In this document: positions 45,255 to 57,285 of the stretch, one piece after another
Numbering within the stretch: position 1 is the first letter of the stretch
Layout: the number at the start of each line of letters is the position of its first letter
Source of the DNA: Drosophila pseudoobscura
Taxonomy: Eukaryota; Arthropoda; Insecta; Diptera; Drosophilidae
Reading direction: 5' to 3'
NCBI RefSeq assembly: GCF_009870125.1
Contig: NC_046680.1
Span: 21,533,501 to 21,597,500, forward strand
DNA: 64,000 nucleotides
The notes under the pieces: generated by a model
What the model saw: only the letters and a program-made list of their open reading frames with translations
The model's database searches: none
Told to the model about the DNA's origin: nothing
Translations under genes and position numbers: made by a program

Positions 45255-48200
45255 CTATTTCTTGGCCCGCTTGCCCGACTTGGCACTTGATGATTCGCCG
45301 CCATTTTCTGTGTGGTGGTGGTGGCTGTTCTTCATGGGGCGCTGCTGGCGCCTTGGATGTGCCGCATAAGGATGTGGATGTTTGCTAGTCATGGGATTTG
45401 AAGAATAAATAAACACAAATTAGTGACATTATCAACTCGATTCAACATCGTTTCGTAAGCAAATAACTTAAACAAAAGACTCAAAATCATAGGTAATCAT
45501 TCGTAGACAGGCCAATTCAAACGGAACGTAAATGGTAATATGGTAATGATGGCGGGAAGATAGCAGTCGGCGGGGGGTGGTGGTTTAGATGAGTAAGCAT
45601 GATTAAGATGAAGGGAGCAGCAGGGATGATAAGTCGCGCGCAGTTAGTAGTGAGTCGAAGAGAATAGTACGGGGAATGGTGGAGGCGTCGATGGCGATGG
45701 CAGTCCGTAGCACAACGAATTCGCAGCCGCAGCAGCAGCAGCAGCAACAACAACGTTCGAATTTTGCGTTCGATTTAGATCGTCGATGAACAATTTTGGC
45801 GTCGTAACAGAGTAAAACGTAAAGTAAATCAAATGCGAAGTCGAATACAGCTGCCCTCGCAGATGATAACTGAAGGATTACGGATACGGATACGCTTTTC
45901 GGTGGGGGTTTTAAGTGTAGTACGAGAAAAAGACAACTCAGACCCGCTACATGCTTCTCTTGTTTGTAGTACATATAATACATACTAGATGTTATACATA
46001 TGCGAGTATATAGAGCTAAAGGAGTTTGTGTGGTGGTGGTGGTGGTGGGAGGAGAGTTGGTTGCGGCAGCCTTACACATAGCATGTGGCACGGCTCGTGG
46101 CGTAACTGCTGCATTGCGTGGGCACACGTTGGCGTTGACGGAACGATGGTTGGTTTGGTGTTGGTGTTGCTAGTGGCTGTGATGATGCGTAGCATTGATG
46201 ACGGCCGTCGAACGTGAGCGTCACGTCATATCGGGGGTTAGTATTGGATCGCACGATGATCGAAGAACGCCGAATGCTGTTGTCATTATCGTTACGTTGA
46301 TTTATATGTTGTTGTTTGGGGTTAAATATGGTCATATGAATATTGTTTGCTTGGATTAAAATAAGTTTCGGTTTTTGTATTGCTTTGGTTGAGTTCTGTT
46401 CTACTTTCGATGGTACCGGGAGTTATATAGACGCCAGTCTCTGCATAAATCGAAAGTACATAATAAGTGTTGGTAGAGAAGAGGGAGAGAGATCAACAAG
46501 TCGTTAATAGAGTTGTAAATTGCGAATGTAAGGAAGCTACAGGGATAAAAATAGACAATCGGACAACAGACCATACATTTTTGCGATTATACGATTCGGA
46601 TTCGGTTTTCCGAATACAATCTTTAAACGTGGTATTAACGCCGTGGTATTTTGCAAATATGTAACTCGAAGCAGGCTGCAAGATGGATGATCTTTGTAGG
46701 CATATACAAAATATAAGCAATAGAACTTGAACGTAACGTAACGTAAGGCTGCTGGCCGGCTTATCTAGGCATTAGATTAGGCCAAATCCTATTTGGCAGA
46801 CAGACTGTCCTGGGCTGGATCTGTCTGGGAGAAACAAACCTTGGCGTGGCTGCAATGCTGTGACTGCCGCTGGAAATCGTGGCCAGCGGCGAGGACGCGG
46901 GGGTACGCAGAGGTCGACGGGGAGTGGCCAAGTGTTGCCCATTGCGCATGTAGGCGCGTCGCGAATTTCCAATGCTCACGTAGTTGTTGTTCGATGGATC
47001 GTGTACCGTTGGGGAGGACGACTCTGTGGTCGTTGTTGTTGCTGCTGCTGTAGCATTGCGGCTGTCGTCGTAGTATGGAATCGATTCGAAGAAAAGTTGG
47101 AAAATATTACAATACGTTTGGCGAGTCTTTGGTGTGTTTGGTTGGCAACTATTCGAGGCAGTCCGTTGCGTATAACGCGTTAACGCGCTAGAGTGGTTAG
47201 GGTAGGCGATGAATGAGTGGAGTAGAGTACCCGATAAAGAAGTAGTATTCCAAAGGAATCGTGGATTGGGGTGGGCAAAGTAAAGGTAAAGGCAAAGGAA
47301 AACAATGAACAAATTTTACAAAAAAGAAAAGGTTCTTGATCTTCTTGGAAAGTGCCGCCTACCTCAGCGCTCAGTGTTGGTCTTTCGTTATATATATAGT
47401 ATATGATCATTATTTGATATATTTTTTTTACTTTTCTTTTCTTTTCTGGTTTGGCTTTCTTTTGGTTTTTGAACGTTGTTGGGAATGTAAAAGCAGACAT
47501 TTATAATATGCAATTCAATTCTGTTTTTTGTTCTGATAGTTAGTAAAATATACTGGTATGTACGTTAGATTTTAGTAATTGTATCTGCAAGTAAATACAA
47601 ACGTTTCAATTTAGCAACAAGTTGTGTGAGGGTTAGACAAGTGGGGTGTCGGGGGTCGGGGGTATGGGTCAAATGCTACAACGCAAATTGCTAGACCTAC
47701 ACACGTATCGGGGCGTACACGTAGTGGGGTACTGGAACTACAGCCATATCATGCCACAGTTAACGGCTGTGGACACACACTCACCTTCCGTGCGGAGCCG
47801 TTGAAGGTGCTGGCAGCGTTGGCAACTGGCGGCCAGCGGACGAGCGGCCCTGCGGCTGCTGCTCCTGGATCACACAGTCATCATCGTCGTCGTCATCCTC
47901 GACAGGCTCAATGGTCAGTGTAGAGGTCGAGGCGGCTGGCGGAGGTGCACGAATGGCCTGCATGCCACCATGACGGCCGTGTGGACCGCCTCCGCGATGG
48001 GCGCGAGTGGTAAACTCGCGGTCGAACTGCTCGGCCTCTTCCTCGTCCAGGTTGATGAACTCCTGACGTTCTTCCAGCTGGCCCGAGCGCATGTCCTGCT
48101 CCTTCTCAATGATGTGGGCGCGCTCTCCAATGTGATGACCGATGGCCATTTTCTTCACGCCTGTGCGCGAGTCCTGGACTGTTTTACGGGTCTCGCGAAC

Positions 48201-49367
48201 GCCACCTGGGCCGGTTTTGGTGCTGGTGCTGGCCTGGTAGATCTGTGGGCGGCCGTCGGGTCCCGATGACATGGTCATCACGGTGCTTTGGCAAAACGAA
48301 GCGCCCGGATTGGCGCCAATATCTATATAAGGTAGGGATCATTATCATTGATCATTGATTTTTGTTCGGGCTAGATCAGAACTTACCGGCATTGAGCAAA
48401 CGATTGAAATTTGGCATCATGGGCATGCCGAACATACCCATGGCGGGCATGGCAGCCATTTGATGGGGGCCGCCCTGCTGGAATCCAGGATCGAATGGCG
48501 ATCCCTGCATGAAAGGATCCGGCATGAATGTGTTCATCAAGCGGTTCATCGAGCGCATTTGCATACCCATGGCATTCATGGTATGGTTCATGTTCATGTG
48601 GTTACTGTTTGAATAATGGAATTTATTAGAACACTTTTTAATTTACCCAATATACGGTATACTCTTTGGCCATTTCCTCGTCTTCACTAGCAGGATTCAA
48701 TCTTTTTTTGCGAGAATTTTTTTTCGATTTCGACTGTTTACTCATTCTAAATCGCGATTTCAAAATAAAAGCGAATCCCAAAAACTAACAAATTTGAATA
48801 TGATGTTTCTGAAATCTATTTGAATTTTTTTAACAACATTTTACAACGAACTAACCCTTGTCTGGTTTTTGTTGCCTGTGTGTGACATTAGCTTGAGGGG
48901 TTGCTAGCTTGACGCAGAAATAAACGAAACAAATTCAATTTAATGCATTGATTGCGGGCCCTGCAGTCGTTCTTTTTAAAATTATTGATTATTACGTCTT
49001 CTTTTCACGCATGCTGCACACACACACCCCCACACACGCATACACAAACTGGAACACACACGTGAAAATACGAAGCATTGCATGTATCCGTCAGTTTTGC
49101 GCAATTTCCCCCGCAAATTGTCGAGATGTACTGTTAGCCAGTGCGAAAACCTATATCCCTATGTAATAAACAATAAAGTGCCAACGCTAGGCTGTTTTCA
49201 GAAGCCACACCGAGCATCACGAATACACATATATGTAGGTACATAGTGCCGAGGAACAACCAGCTGCAGCCAGTTCAGACTGGCTAAAAAGGTGTTGGTA
49301 CTTACTTCATTAGTCCCAAATCATCGTCGAAGTCTCCCATCAGTCCCAATGCACCGAAAAGTGACAT
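45255..49367 (-). CDS. Mlf: Myeloid leukemia factor
   Basis: Coding exons are 49306-49367, 48387-48604, 47785-48322, 46840-47061 and 45255-45384, joined in frame to 389 residues. Skipping 46840-47061 keeps frame and gives 315, close to the D. melanogaster long form. Reading through the third donor to TGA at 47781 gives 273. The N-terminus MSLFGALGLMGDFDDDLGL, a Met/Asn-rich segment (MNHTMNAMGMQMRSMNRLM) and the conserved Mlf core (FCQSTVMTMSSGPDGRPQIY; GHHIGERAHIIEKEQD; QEFINLDEEEAEQFD) identify it. An acidic D7 run (PVEDDDDDDDC) follows, and the tail ends in SGKRAKK, a likely nuclear signal. Mlf proteins shuttle between nucleus and cytoplasm and assist transcription factors such as Lozenge. 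The start codon lies 62 bp below a Motif-1 box. Confidence 0.95.
48638..48745 (-). other. small basic ORF inside Mlf intron 1 (possible uORF or alternative exon)
   Basis: A 35-codon frame opens with MSKQSKSKKNSRKKRLNPAS, continues with an acidic EDEEMAKEYTVYW stretch and stops 33 bp before the exon 2 acceptor. It has the mixed basic/acidic look of a real nuclear-protein N-terminus rather than of random DNA. GT dinucleotides at GTATAT and GTAAAT are available near its end, but neither joins to exon 2 in an open frame. It could be a uORF of a transcript started in the intron, or chance. Confidence 0.25.
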
Positions 49368-49428
49368 TTTATTTGTTTTATATCGTGTTTTGTTTAAATT
49401 TTAGCAGCAAATTTTTCTCGCAAGATGA

Positions 49429-49439
49429 TAGTGTGACCG
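49429..49439 (-). promoter_or_regulatory. Motif 1 (M1BP-type) core-promoter box of Mlf
   Basis: The minus strand reads CGGTCACACTA. It lies 62 bp above the Mlf start codon and points toward Mlf, the position expected for a TATA-less housekeeping promoter. Repeat-family TATACC words lie directly upstream (49,455-49,500). Confidence 0.65.
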
Positions 49440-49515
49440 GATTGATTTATCCATAACATATACGGTCTTACCCTCAGAAATATACTGAAATATACCGTAC
49501 AATTTTCAAAATTAT
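49440..49515. repeat. third copy of the Motif-1/TATACC repeat module
   Basis: The string ATATACGGTC, then ACCCTCAGAAATATAC, then AAATATACCGT repeats the order found at 38,541-38,580, with only a few changes. As at 38.5 kb, it follows a Motif-1 box. The downstream blocks of the longer family members are absent. Confidence 0.6.
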
Positions 49516-49519
49516 AGTA

Positions 49520-49920
49520 TCTAATTTAATCAGCAAAATTTTTCATCGATTGAAATTGTCGTATATTTTGCTAGATGCCCTTCGGTGCCCTTAATCAGCT
49601 ATTTATTTTGATGATCTGGTTGCTAAATGTTGCATCGATTGAAATACATTCTTATCGTTTCCATACAAATATCATCCCTGATTCGATCGATGGAAAATTT
49701 TCTGATTTGTGCCTAAAAAATACCTCGTTTTTGGTATATTTTGTTGTTGTCTAAAATTTATAAACAACAGATGGCGCTAAAGGTACTGCTGTTCAAACGC
49801 ATCTTCGCGCTGAAAGCGGTTTCGAGAATATTCTAGAATGCACAGGGCCATGAAATTAAGCAGAGTTTCAGCTTTGATACTGAACTCCAGCTCAAAGCAA
49901 AAAAATAGAAATGCGTGCAT
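49520..49920. other. intergenic spacer between Mlf promoter and EcR 3' end
   Basis: AT-rich sequence without a coding frame. Because EcR is not a neighbour of Mlf in D. melanogaster, the rearrangement junction probably falls in or near this spacer. Confidence 0.45.
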
Positions 49921-49924
49921 CTGA

Positions 49925-52900
49925 TAAACTCATTTTAAATATATAATTTTTATTTTATTACACGTTTCATATATCGTATATATATAGACTTTCTGTTGGA
50001 TTTATATGTATGTATATATTTACAACTTAGTTTTAGAACTATGCAAAGTGTTCGGTGTAGTCTAGACCTAAATAAATCTGTTATTTATGAAATTAATTAA
50101 TCAAAAAATGTAATTATACATACATTATACGCATTAACCTTGATTGCGCTCCGCCCCTGGCTATAAGACAGCCGTGCCGATGCGCCAGAACCCACCTCCA
50201 CTCGAGCCATTAACTATTTCATATAAACATTTCAATCCGTTTCTTCCCCAACCCAACTTAACTTAGTATCTTCCGACTTTGAAGTATAAAAGTTTTGTTT
50301 TTTTTTCTGGTTGTATTGTAAGTTATTAGCAATAATATTAACTGTAAGTGAACAGATTTCCAAATAAGATGTCAGTTTCGTAGACATGAGTAAGTAGACT
50401 CGTAAGTATATCTAGATATATATCCGTAAGAATAATATATTTATGCACCGCATGTTCTGAGAACAACAAGCAAACATCTCACGTTAGAGTACGTACCGAA
50501 TATTACGCCAAATAATGAAATGTGCGTGTACTCTTATAATCGTTTAATCGGTTTAAATGCTAACAATCTCTACATCTCTCTCATTATCATAATTGGTAAA
50601 CGGCAACTCAAACAATGCGCAGGTTCTGGGGTTCTTGAGTGAATATCGTCGAACTGAAAGGACCAGCCTCTTCTCCTCCATCGGAAGGAGTGCAGCGGTC
50701 CTGAGAGGGGAGTCGAATGTTTGCTGGCAGTGTAGCATGGAAATCATAATGCAAGTGGAGATAAAATATGTATACAATACCTAAGGGTATCGCCCACAGC
50801 TTTGAAGAATTAAAATCGGTTGCTCTTCGAATTGTCCTACGTATTTTGTGAGTGTGTTTCATTTAGAATATGTTTAATATTGTATGTTAATTAGATTATC
50901 GACTTTGCTCGGTTTGTATTTCGCGTTACACTAAAATGCCATCAAATCAGTTTTCAGTTTGTATTTTGTATTCTCTAATTGTATTTTCGTTTTTTTTTCC
51001 CGGAAAAATCATTTACTTTACTCCTTCGAATCGTGTGCGTTGTCAATCCATTTATACGTATGGGTTCGTTCTGACTTAAGATACGTATGCTCGAAATCGT
51101 ATCCTGAACTGCATTAATAACTGTATATAACTGTATATTGTAGATATTAATATTACCGTTTAGTTTTAGATTACTGATTGCTACACATTGCAAATGAAAT
51201 TTGACTTATGGCGTTCATCGTCGTCGCCGTCTCTAAACTCTAAGTTTCAAAAATGTAACTAAGGGTTCTGTTCTGTTCTGCATGCTTATAAGATTTCAAT
51301 TTCGATTTGGCAGTGAGAAAAACTCAACTCAAGAAGCGTTCGAATGAGTTTCGTTTGTGCTATCGCTATACTAATGCAAATATACCCCATATCCAATGCC
51401 CACCAACGAGCATCGTATGTGGGTGTATCCGAGTATGGGTCTGTCTCTATGCTATGCTTCGGATTGCTATTGCTGCAAACCAGGTACCTCTAAGAAGGCT
51501 TCGAAATAAGGAGTGACAGTGCTTTGGAAAAGATTTTCGCGAAGGGAAACTATATCATCATCCTATATACATTTTGTGTATGTATAATTTTTATCTCTGC
51601 TGCTAAGGTCTCGCTTGTAGTTACATTTATTATTATAATGCTCAAAACCTTTCGATCATGTTCCGTCAAATATTCCATTCTTCATCGTCACTTCTTCGCC
51701 TTCGTCCACTTCTGCTTTTGTTTCGTTTGAGGTAGTTTTTCAATTCAGGATCAATATCTACAAGTCGAACACAAAAATGCTTGTGAGTGTGATTCAATTT
51801 AGCTTAGGGTTAGCTGTGTACATGGTGTCATGGTCATGGGCTCTACATAGTTGGGGCTAGTTGTTATTGGGGGCAAAAAAAGTAAGTTACAGTTTACACA
51901 TAACAGAAAACAGTGCATAAAAATCAAACAAAGTCTAGTTGCTTTTCCGCTTTCCGCTTCCTCTCGAAATTTCAAGAATCTACATAACGATTTTGTTTTT
52001 GTTTCAGTTTCTGTTTCTTTGTCCTTTATCCACCCGGTTGTGGTACTTTGATCATTATCATTATTTTTACGTTATCTTTCAATGGATTTCTCAACAAATT
52101 GTTACTTTATACCGTACATTCTCGTATTTTCGTAATTCATCAGGTTGCAGTTTTTGTATTTTTGTTAGTAGCATTCTTTGTTTTCGTACTCATACAGCGA
52201 TATAGCGATAGCTATATATCGTATATCATATCATATTCGTGTATGTACAGATCTTAGGCTTAGGGATAATATTGTAATATTTCAAAGGTTTAGCGTTAGC
52301 GAGGATCTCTTGTGGGTATTTATTATGCTTGTACTTATCCTATATTCAACGTATTTTAGGGAGAAGTCGTCATCGTCGGGGGCTCTGCCTCAGCCTCAGC
52401 CGCTGCCACTGCCATATCTATTGCAGCAAAATTTTATTCGATTTTTTACAATTTAAAGCTATTTAATAGCGCATCGTGTCTTGTGTTTCTTGGTTTTTTC
52501 TTTTTTTTAGCTCCTTGTAAATTATGATAAATTAATACAAAATGTTCCTTCCTTTTTCTCCTTCTCCGTCCACCAATGACCTTCCTCACTTCACACTCTT
52601 TGCCTGTCGTTCTTAGCCAATTTTCACAGCCATTTGCTTCGCTTGCAAATCTTGTTCAAATTCTGAATTTCCCAGCTTTTCTTAAGTCTTTGCTCACATC
52701 CACATTACCTTTTCCCATTCAGGATAATACAGAAAATAAAAATGAAATGTTTTCCGGAAACACTTTTTGGGAAAATGAAAACACACGGATTTTGGTTTAT
52801 GTTTTTTTTTTGAGATTTTCTTGTTGGTTTTCTTTTTCTCTTTTTCAACACATCTTCTTCTATATATATATTGTATATATTCTGCTTGGTTTCGTATCGT

Positions 52901-55122
52901 AAAAAGGTAAAAACTATTCCGCATTACGATAGGGTTTGCTCTTTACAGTATTCTTGTAAAACTACAAAACAAGGTATGCATATATGTATGTATGTATATA
53001 ATGTATCTGTATCGGTATCTGTATCGGTATCGGTATCTGTATATGTAGTGGTATTATGCGTCGTAATAATAGCAATAATAATAGTAATAATAATAATTGG
53101 GCGTGCGCGAGTGCAGGCTACAAAGAATTGAACTTAAACCAAAAACTTAAGAGCAAGCCTGATCGGGGATCCTACGAGTAGTACGATTAATGTATTCACT
53201 GATTTATGTTTTGTAATTAGAATTTTCTCCTGTAAAGCAGTGTGCTCCTTTATTTTATATCATATCGCGTATACTATATCGTTTTCGTGTGCTCCCTTCT
53301 TCAGATCTCTTCATAAATTAAATTTACTTAAGTTTTTACATGTATTCGTGTGTGTGTGTGGGTGTTTGTGATTGTTTATGGGTGAATTCGGGGCGTGTGT
53401 GTGTGTAAAATATAAAATTAAATTAATATTAGTAGTAAAAATAAAAAATTGCACAATTCAAGTTGAAAGCTACGTAAAATTCCACTTAAAAACTTTACAT
53501 TATTTTATTTTAATATTTTACAATCGCTTTTCCATTGGTTTTATGTTTTGTAGCTACTAAAATTAGAATAAATTTGATTTAAGTTTAAATAAGGCCAACA
53601 ATTTGTGTTTAAATTTTGTAAATATTTTTTAAAAGTATATATTAAAATGTTTGGAAATAAATTGCATTCAAATTTTGTTTAACATAATAGATTGCCAAAT
53701 GAAAACTTTGCACATTTTTTGTTTTGTTTTGTCTAAATAAATTTTGATTACATTTTGTTGCTCACACAAGTTTAAAAAATTTTAAAAATGTTTAATGTAA
53801 ATTTTAAAAATAAATATTGAAGTCTTTTGGTGTGTGTTTCTATGTGTGTGTGTTTGTATGTGTGTGTCCGAATGATTGAATATTATTTGCCAGCAAAAAA
53901 AAGATGTGAATTGTAGGATCTAAAACCTTCCGATGCGATGGTTGTTTTTTATGATTTTAATGTTTGAGTAAAACTCCAATCACTTGAATTTCCTTTCTAA
54001 AGTTCTCGTTATCAAAAGTGTGGTTCTTCAAAAAAATGCCTAGAAAACGACGCCAATTTAAAAAGAGTTTTGTTTTTTCGGGCTTGAAAATTATCAGAAT
54101 CATTGAGACGAAAGTCTCATCGTTAAAAAAATATATATAAGGAGGGTATGACGAAAATTGTTTTACGTTCTGTTCTTACGTTTGTGGTGATATTTTGTTT
54201 ACAGAGTTTCCCTTTCGTTATGATTAAAAAATATTTATAAAATCAGTCCAAGTTTTGCGTGTTTTTTTTTGTTAGTTTTGTTTTTAGAGTTTTTTCTTTT
54301 TATCTGAATTAACTTAGGTTTTCATTCTTTTAGTTTTTATAAGTGTTATTCTGAATATAAGAAGGTATATATTTGTTACACCTTTTTTCACTAAACAGAT
54401 CCACGCGCTCCAGATGATGTTAGCTTTACAGTTAGGGTTAGGTATTATACAGTTGCGTTTTATTAAGTGTACAGTTATCGTTATTTGTAATAGGTATTAT
54501 TTTATATATTTTTTAAATATAAACAATCTTTACTCTCTTCTCTCTGCCACATTCCCACACAACCCTACTCGTCTCAGCTACATTCTACATTCTACACTCT
54601 CTCTAGCTCTCTAGCTGTCGTTCTCTTTTCTGTTCGAAGTGGAGGACGAAAAAACAAAATTCGAGAATTGACTGTGAGGCGGAAACAATCTGCCACACCA
54701 TTCACATAACTACTTGATGATTTTGCAATTGTTTTTCCATTCAGTGTGTCTCTTCCTCTCTCTCTCTCTCGCTGTCGCTGACGCTTTTCCATTCATTTCT
54801 CTTCATTATTTTCGTATGTGTTTTTTTTTTAGCATTTGTGTAATTGTTAATAATTTGTTTATCGGTTATATCGTACGGATAATGCCTTATCGCTAGTATT
54901 TGCAGACTTAAGACTAAATAACTGCATTTTACGCTTGTCCTTCAGTGATCCCTCCATCAGGCGTCTGGCATCAGGATCGGGCATCTCCCTGATCATCGGG
55001 ATGTCTGTGAGAGTGTGGTTCAGCTGCCTTTCCTTCTCCTGGCCCTAGTCGAGCAGGACCCCGCCCACCACCTCGTGCAGGATGGTGTGGTGGTGCTGCT
55101 GCTGCTGATGGTGGGGCAGGGG
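49925..55122 (-). other. EcR: probable long 3'UTR of EcR
   Basis: About 5.2 kb of AT-rich, ORF-free sequence follows the EcR stop codon without any other gene. Its composition is unlike the GC-rich intergenic DNA elsewhere in the window. On the minus strand there are three Pumilio-type TGTANATA words (plus-strand positions 50017-50024, 51755-51762 and 52242-52249). There are also AATAAA signals, the last at about 49,950, which would put cleavage near 49,925. It includes a TATCTG/TATCGG hexamer tract (53003-53046). The extent is inference; earlier polyadenylation sites are possible. Confidence 0.4.
53003..53046. repeat. hexamer tract GTATCT/GTATCG
   Basis: Seven degenerate hexamer units occur within the presumed EcR 3'UTR. 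Confidence 0.8.
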
Positions 55123-57285
55123 CTATGCCGTCGTCGAGTGCTCTGACTTGACCGCCACGCCGGCGATCAGCTGCTCCTGATGCGGATGCAGCGGCACGCC
55201 CATCAGTGCCATGGCCGTCTGGGCGTTCGCGTACATGCTGACGGGCGCAGCGCCGTTGCCCACCGCCGCTGTAGTCGAGCTGGCGGGCACCGCCGCCGTG
55301 ATGCTGGTGGAGGAGGTGGCTGCCGCAGTGGTGGGGCCCATGGCTCCGCCACCGCCGCCGATGTAATCGCTGCTGGTGCTCACGGCCGACACGGATCCGG
55401 AGCTGGTTGCAGAGCCGGTCCCAGAGACGGAAACAGACGCAATGGCGGGAACAGAGATGGAGACTGGGGCGGAGGGAACGGGCAGAGGCAGAGGCAGAGA
55501 CAGAGGCTGCGGCTGGGGCAGTGGCTGCGGTTGCGGCTGCGGCAGCGTGTGATTGGGCAGCGGAAGGTGCTGATGCTGGTGGTGGGCGGCCGCCGCAGCC
55601 GCCGCCTGTGAGGTGGAAGCGGAGTCGGCATCCAGACCGGCGGTAATCGCGCCGCCAACGGCACCGCGCATTCGTTCCGCCCGCACCATGCGCTCGTTCT
55701 CCTCCTGCTGGGCCTGCAGATGCGACTGCACCGAGGGCGGGATGGCGTGGACGTCCCAGATCTCCTCGAGGAACTTGGGCAGCTTGCGGTTCTTGAGCTT
55801 CAGCGAGAAGCACATCTCGGCGTTCTGGTTGCCCAGGGTGCGCAGCTCGGTGAGGATGGAGAGGAGCTTGGCGTAGAAGACGAGGCTCATGGTGTCGCCG
55901 CAGTGGCGGTTGAGTATATAAATGCGTAGCGTGTCGATGTAGTAGCTCTGTATCGCCTCCACCAGCTGGGCCTTCTCCAGGCCCGGCCGGTCCGAGAAGA
56001 TCACAATGGCAGTGAGTAGCGCGTATTCGACGTTGTCCACCTTCATCGAGAACATCTGGCGGCAGAAGTGCAGCAGGTCCTCGATGTTGTCCGCCATTCC
56101 GGCCATTTTGTACGAGTCCCGCGTGTAGGATCGGTTATTCGCAAAGAATATCGAGTCCGAATTGTGATCGTAGCGCCGCGCCATGCGCAACATCATGACC
56201 TCCGATGAGCAGGCCTTTAAGCAGAGATTATTACAGATGTATCTTCAATCGGGAATCAATGCGGAGGGGGTGGGGGGATATACTCACCTTCAGTAACGTG
56301 ATCTGATCCTCCTGGGGTATCTTTGTAAACGCTGGTAGACCTTTAGCAAACTCAACGATCAACTGAACCGTGAGTATGGTTATCTCGGTGATGTGTCGAA
56401 AGCTGACATCCGTCTGGCTCTCGTTCTCATCCGGGGTACTCTGAAAGTCAAATACGAGGAGTCCATTAGAGCCCCCTTCTTACGGAGAGGTTTGTAGAGG
56501 CTATACCCACCATTATACGCCTGAGATCCTCTTCGGAGGGCTGCTCGTAGCCATCCTGATACCAAATTAGCTTATATATAACGGCCAACTGATTGTACGT
56601 TAGTGGAGGTATATTGCGCGCTTGACACTTGGCCAAAATATCATCAGGTAGTAGCTGCCAGAAGAGAGAGAGAGAGAGAGAGTGAGATCAGTCAGGGAAT
56701 CTGGTGCGATCCGCTTGCTGCAACTTACCGGAATTGTGGCATGCTGCGGCGCCTCGCATGTCATCAGATCGAGAATCTCCTTCTTCACGTAGTCGTGGGT
56801 ACCACCGACGCTGCCGCCGCCAAGGCTGGAGCCGCCGCCCACACTATTACCACCCCCGGCGCCATTGCCGCCGTGCTGGGAGCTGGGCGAGGTGGTCATC
56901 TTGTCCTTCTCCTTCTGGGCCTTCTTCTCGCGCCGCTTCATCGCGCACTGGTTCTCCGGGACGACGCACTCCGGCCGCATGCCCACCGCCAGGCACTTCT
57001 TCAGGCGGCACTCCTGGCACTTCCTCCGCATGTACATGTCCATCTCGCACGCCCGCCCGAACTTGCAGCAGTAGACGGCGCTCTTGGTGACGCTGCGCCG
57101 GAAGAAGCCCTTGCAGCCCTCGCAGGTGAGGGCATTGTAGTGGTAGCCGGAGGCCCTGTCCCCGCACACGAGGCACAGCTCCTCCTGCACCCGCGGCGCC
57201 GGGCCCTTCTTGCTCTTCTTCGCATCGCAGCCCTCGTTCGCCGAATATCCGTTCAGGCTGCTCGAGGGCGAGAGATCATCGCGAC
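55123..57285 (-). CDS. EcR: Ecdysone receptor, common DNA- and ligand-binding exons (partial)
   Basis: Four exons are present: 56729-57285, 56511-56654, 56288-56440 and 55123-56214, with introns of 74, 70 and 73 bp. They give the C-terminal 647 residues, ending VKSEHSTTA. The first exon begins at GRDDLSPS, the point where A- and B-isoform N-termini join the common body; those N-terminal exons are outside the window. The C4 DNA-binding domain ([21 protein letters not shown]-box CEGCKG, second finger [17 protein letters not shown]) lies in one exon. A Gly-rich hinge follows. The ligand-binding domain runs from about [10 protein letters not shown] to [16 protein letters not shown], then a long Gln/Pro/Ala/Ser F-domain. 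EcR pairs with Usp to bind 20-hydroxyecdysone and controls moulting and metamorphosis genes. Confidence 0.97.
56663..56683. repeat. (GA)n tract serving as polypyrimidine tract of an EcR intron
   Basis: On the minus strand this is a CT run that ends 8 bases before the acceptor at 56,655-56,656, so a length-variable microsatellite forms the pyrimidine tract. Confidence 0.8.

Noticed and set aside
54971..55813. 280-codon frame overlapping the EcR last exon
   Set aside because: It is a shifted frame of the EcR F-domain with Ala/Arg/His-biased composition; the real frame is conserved EcR.
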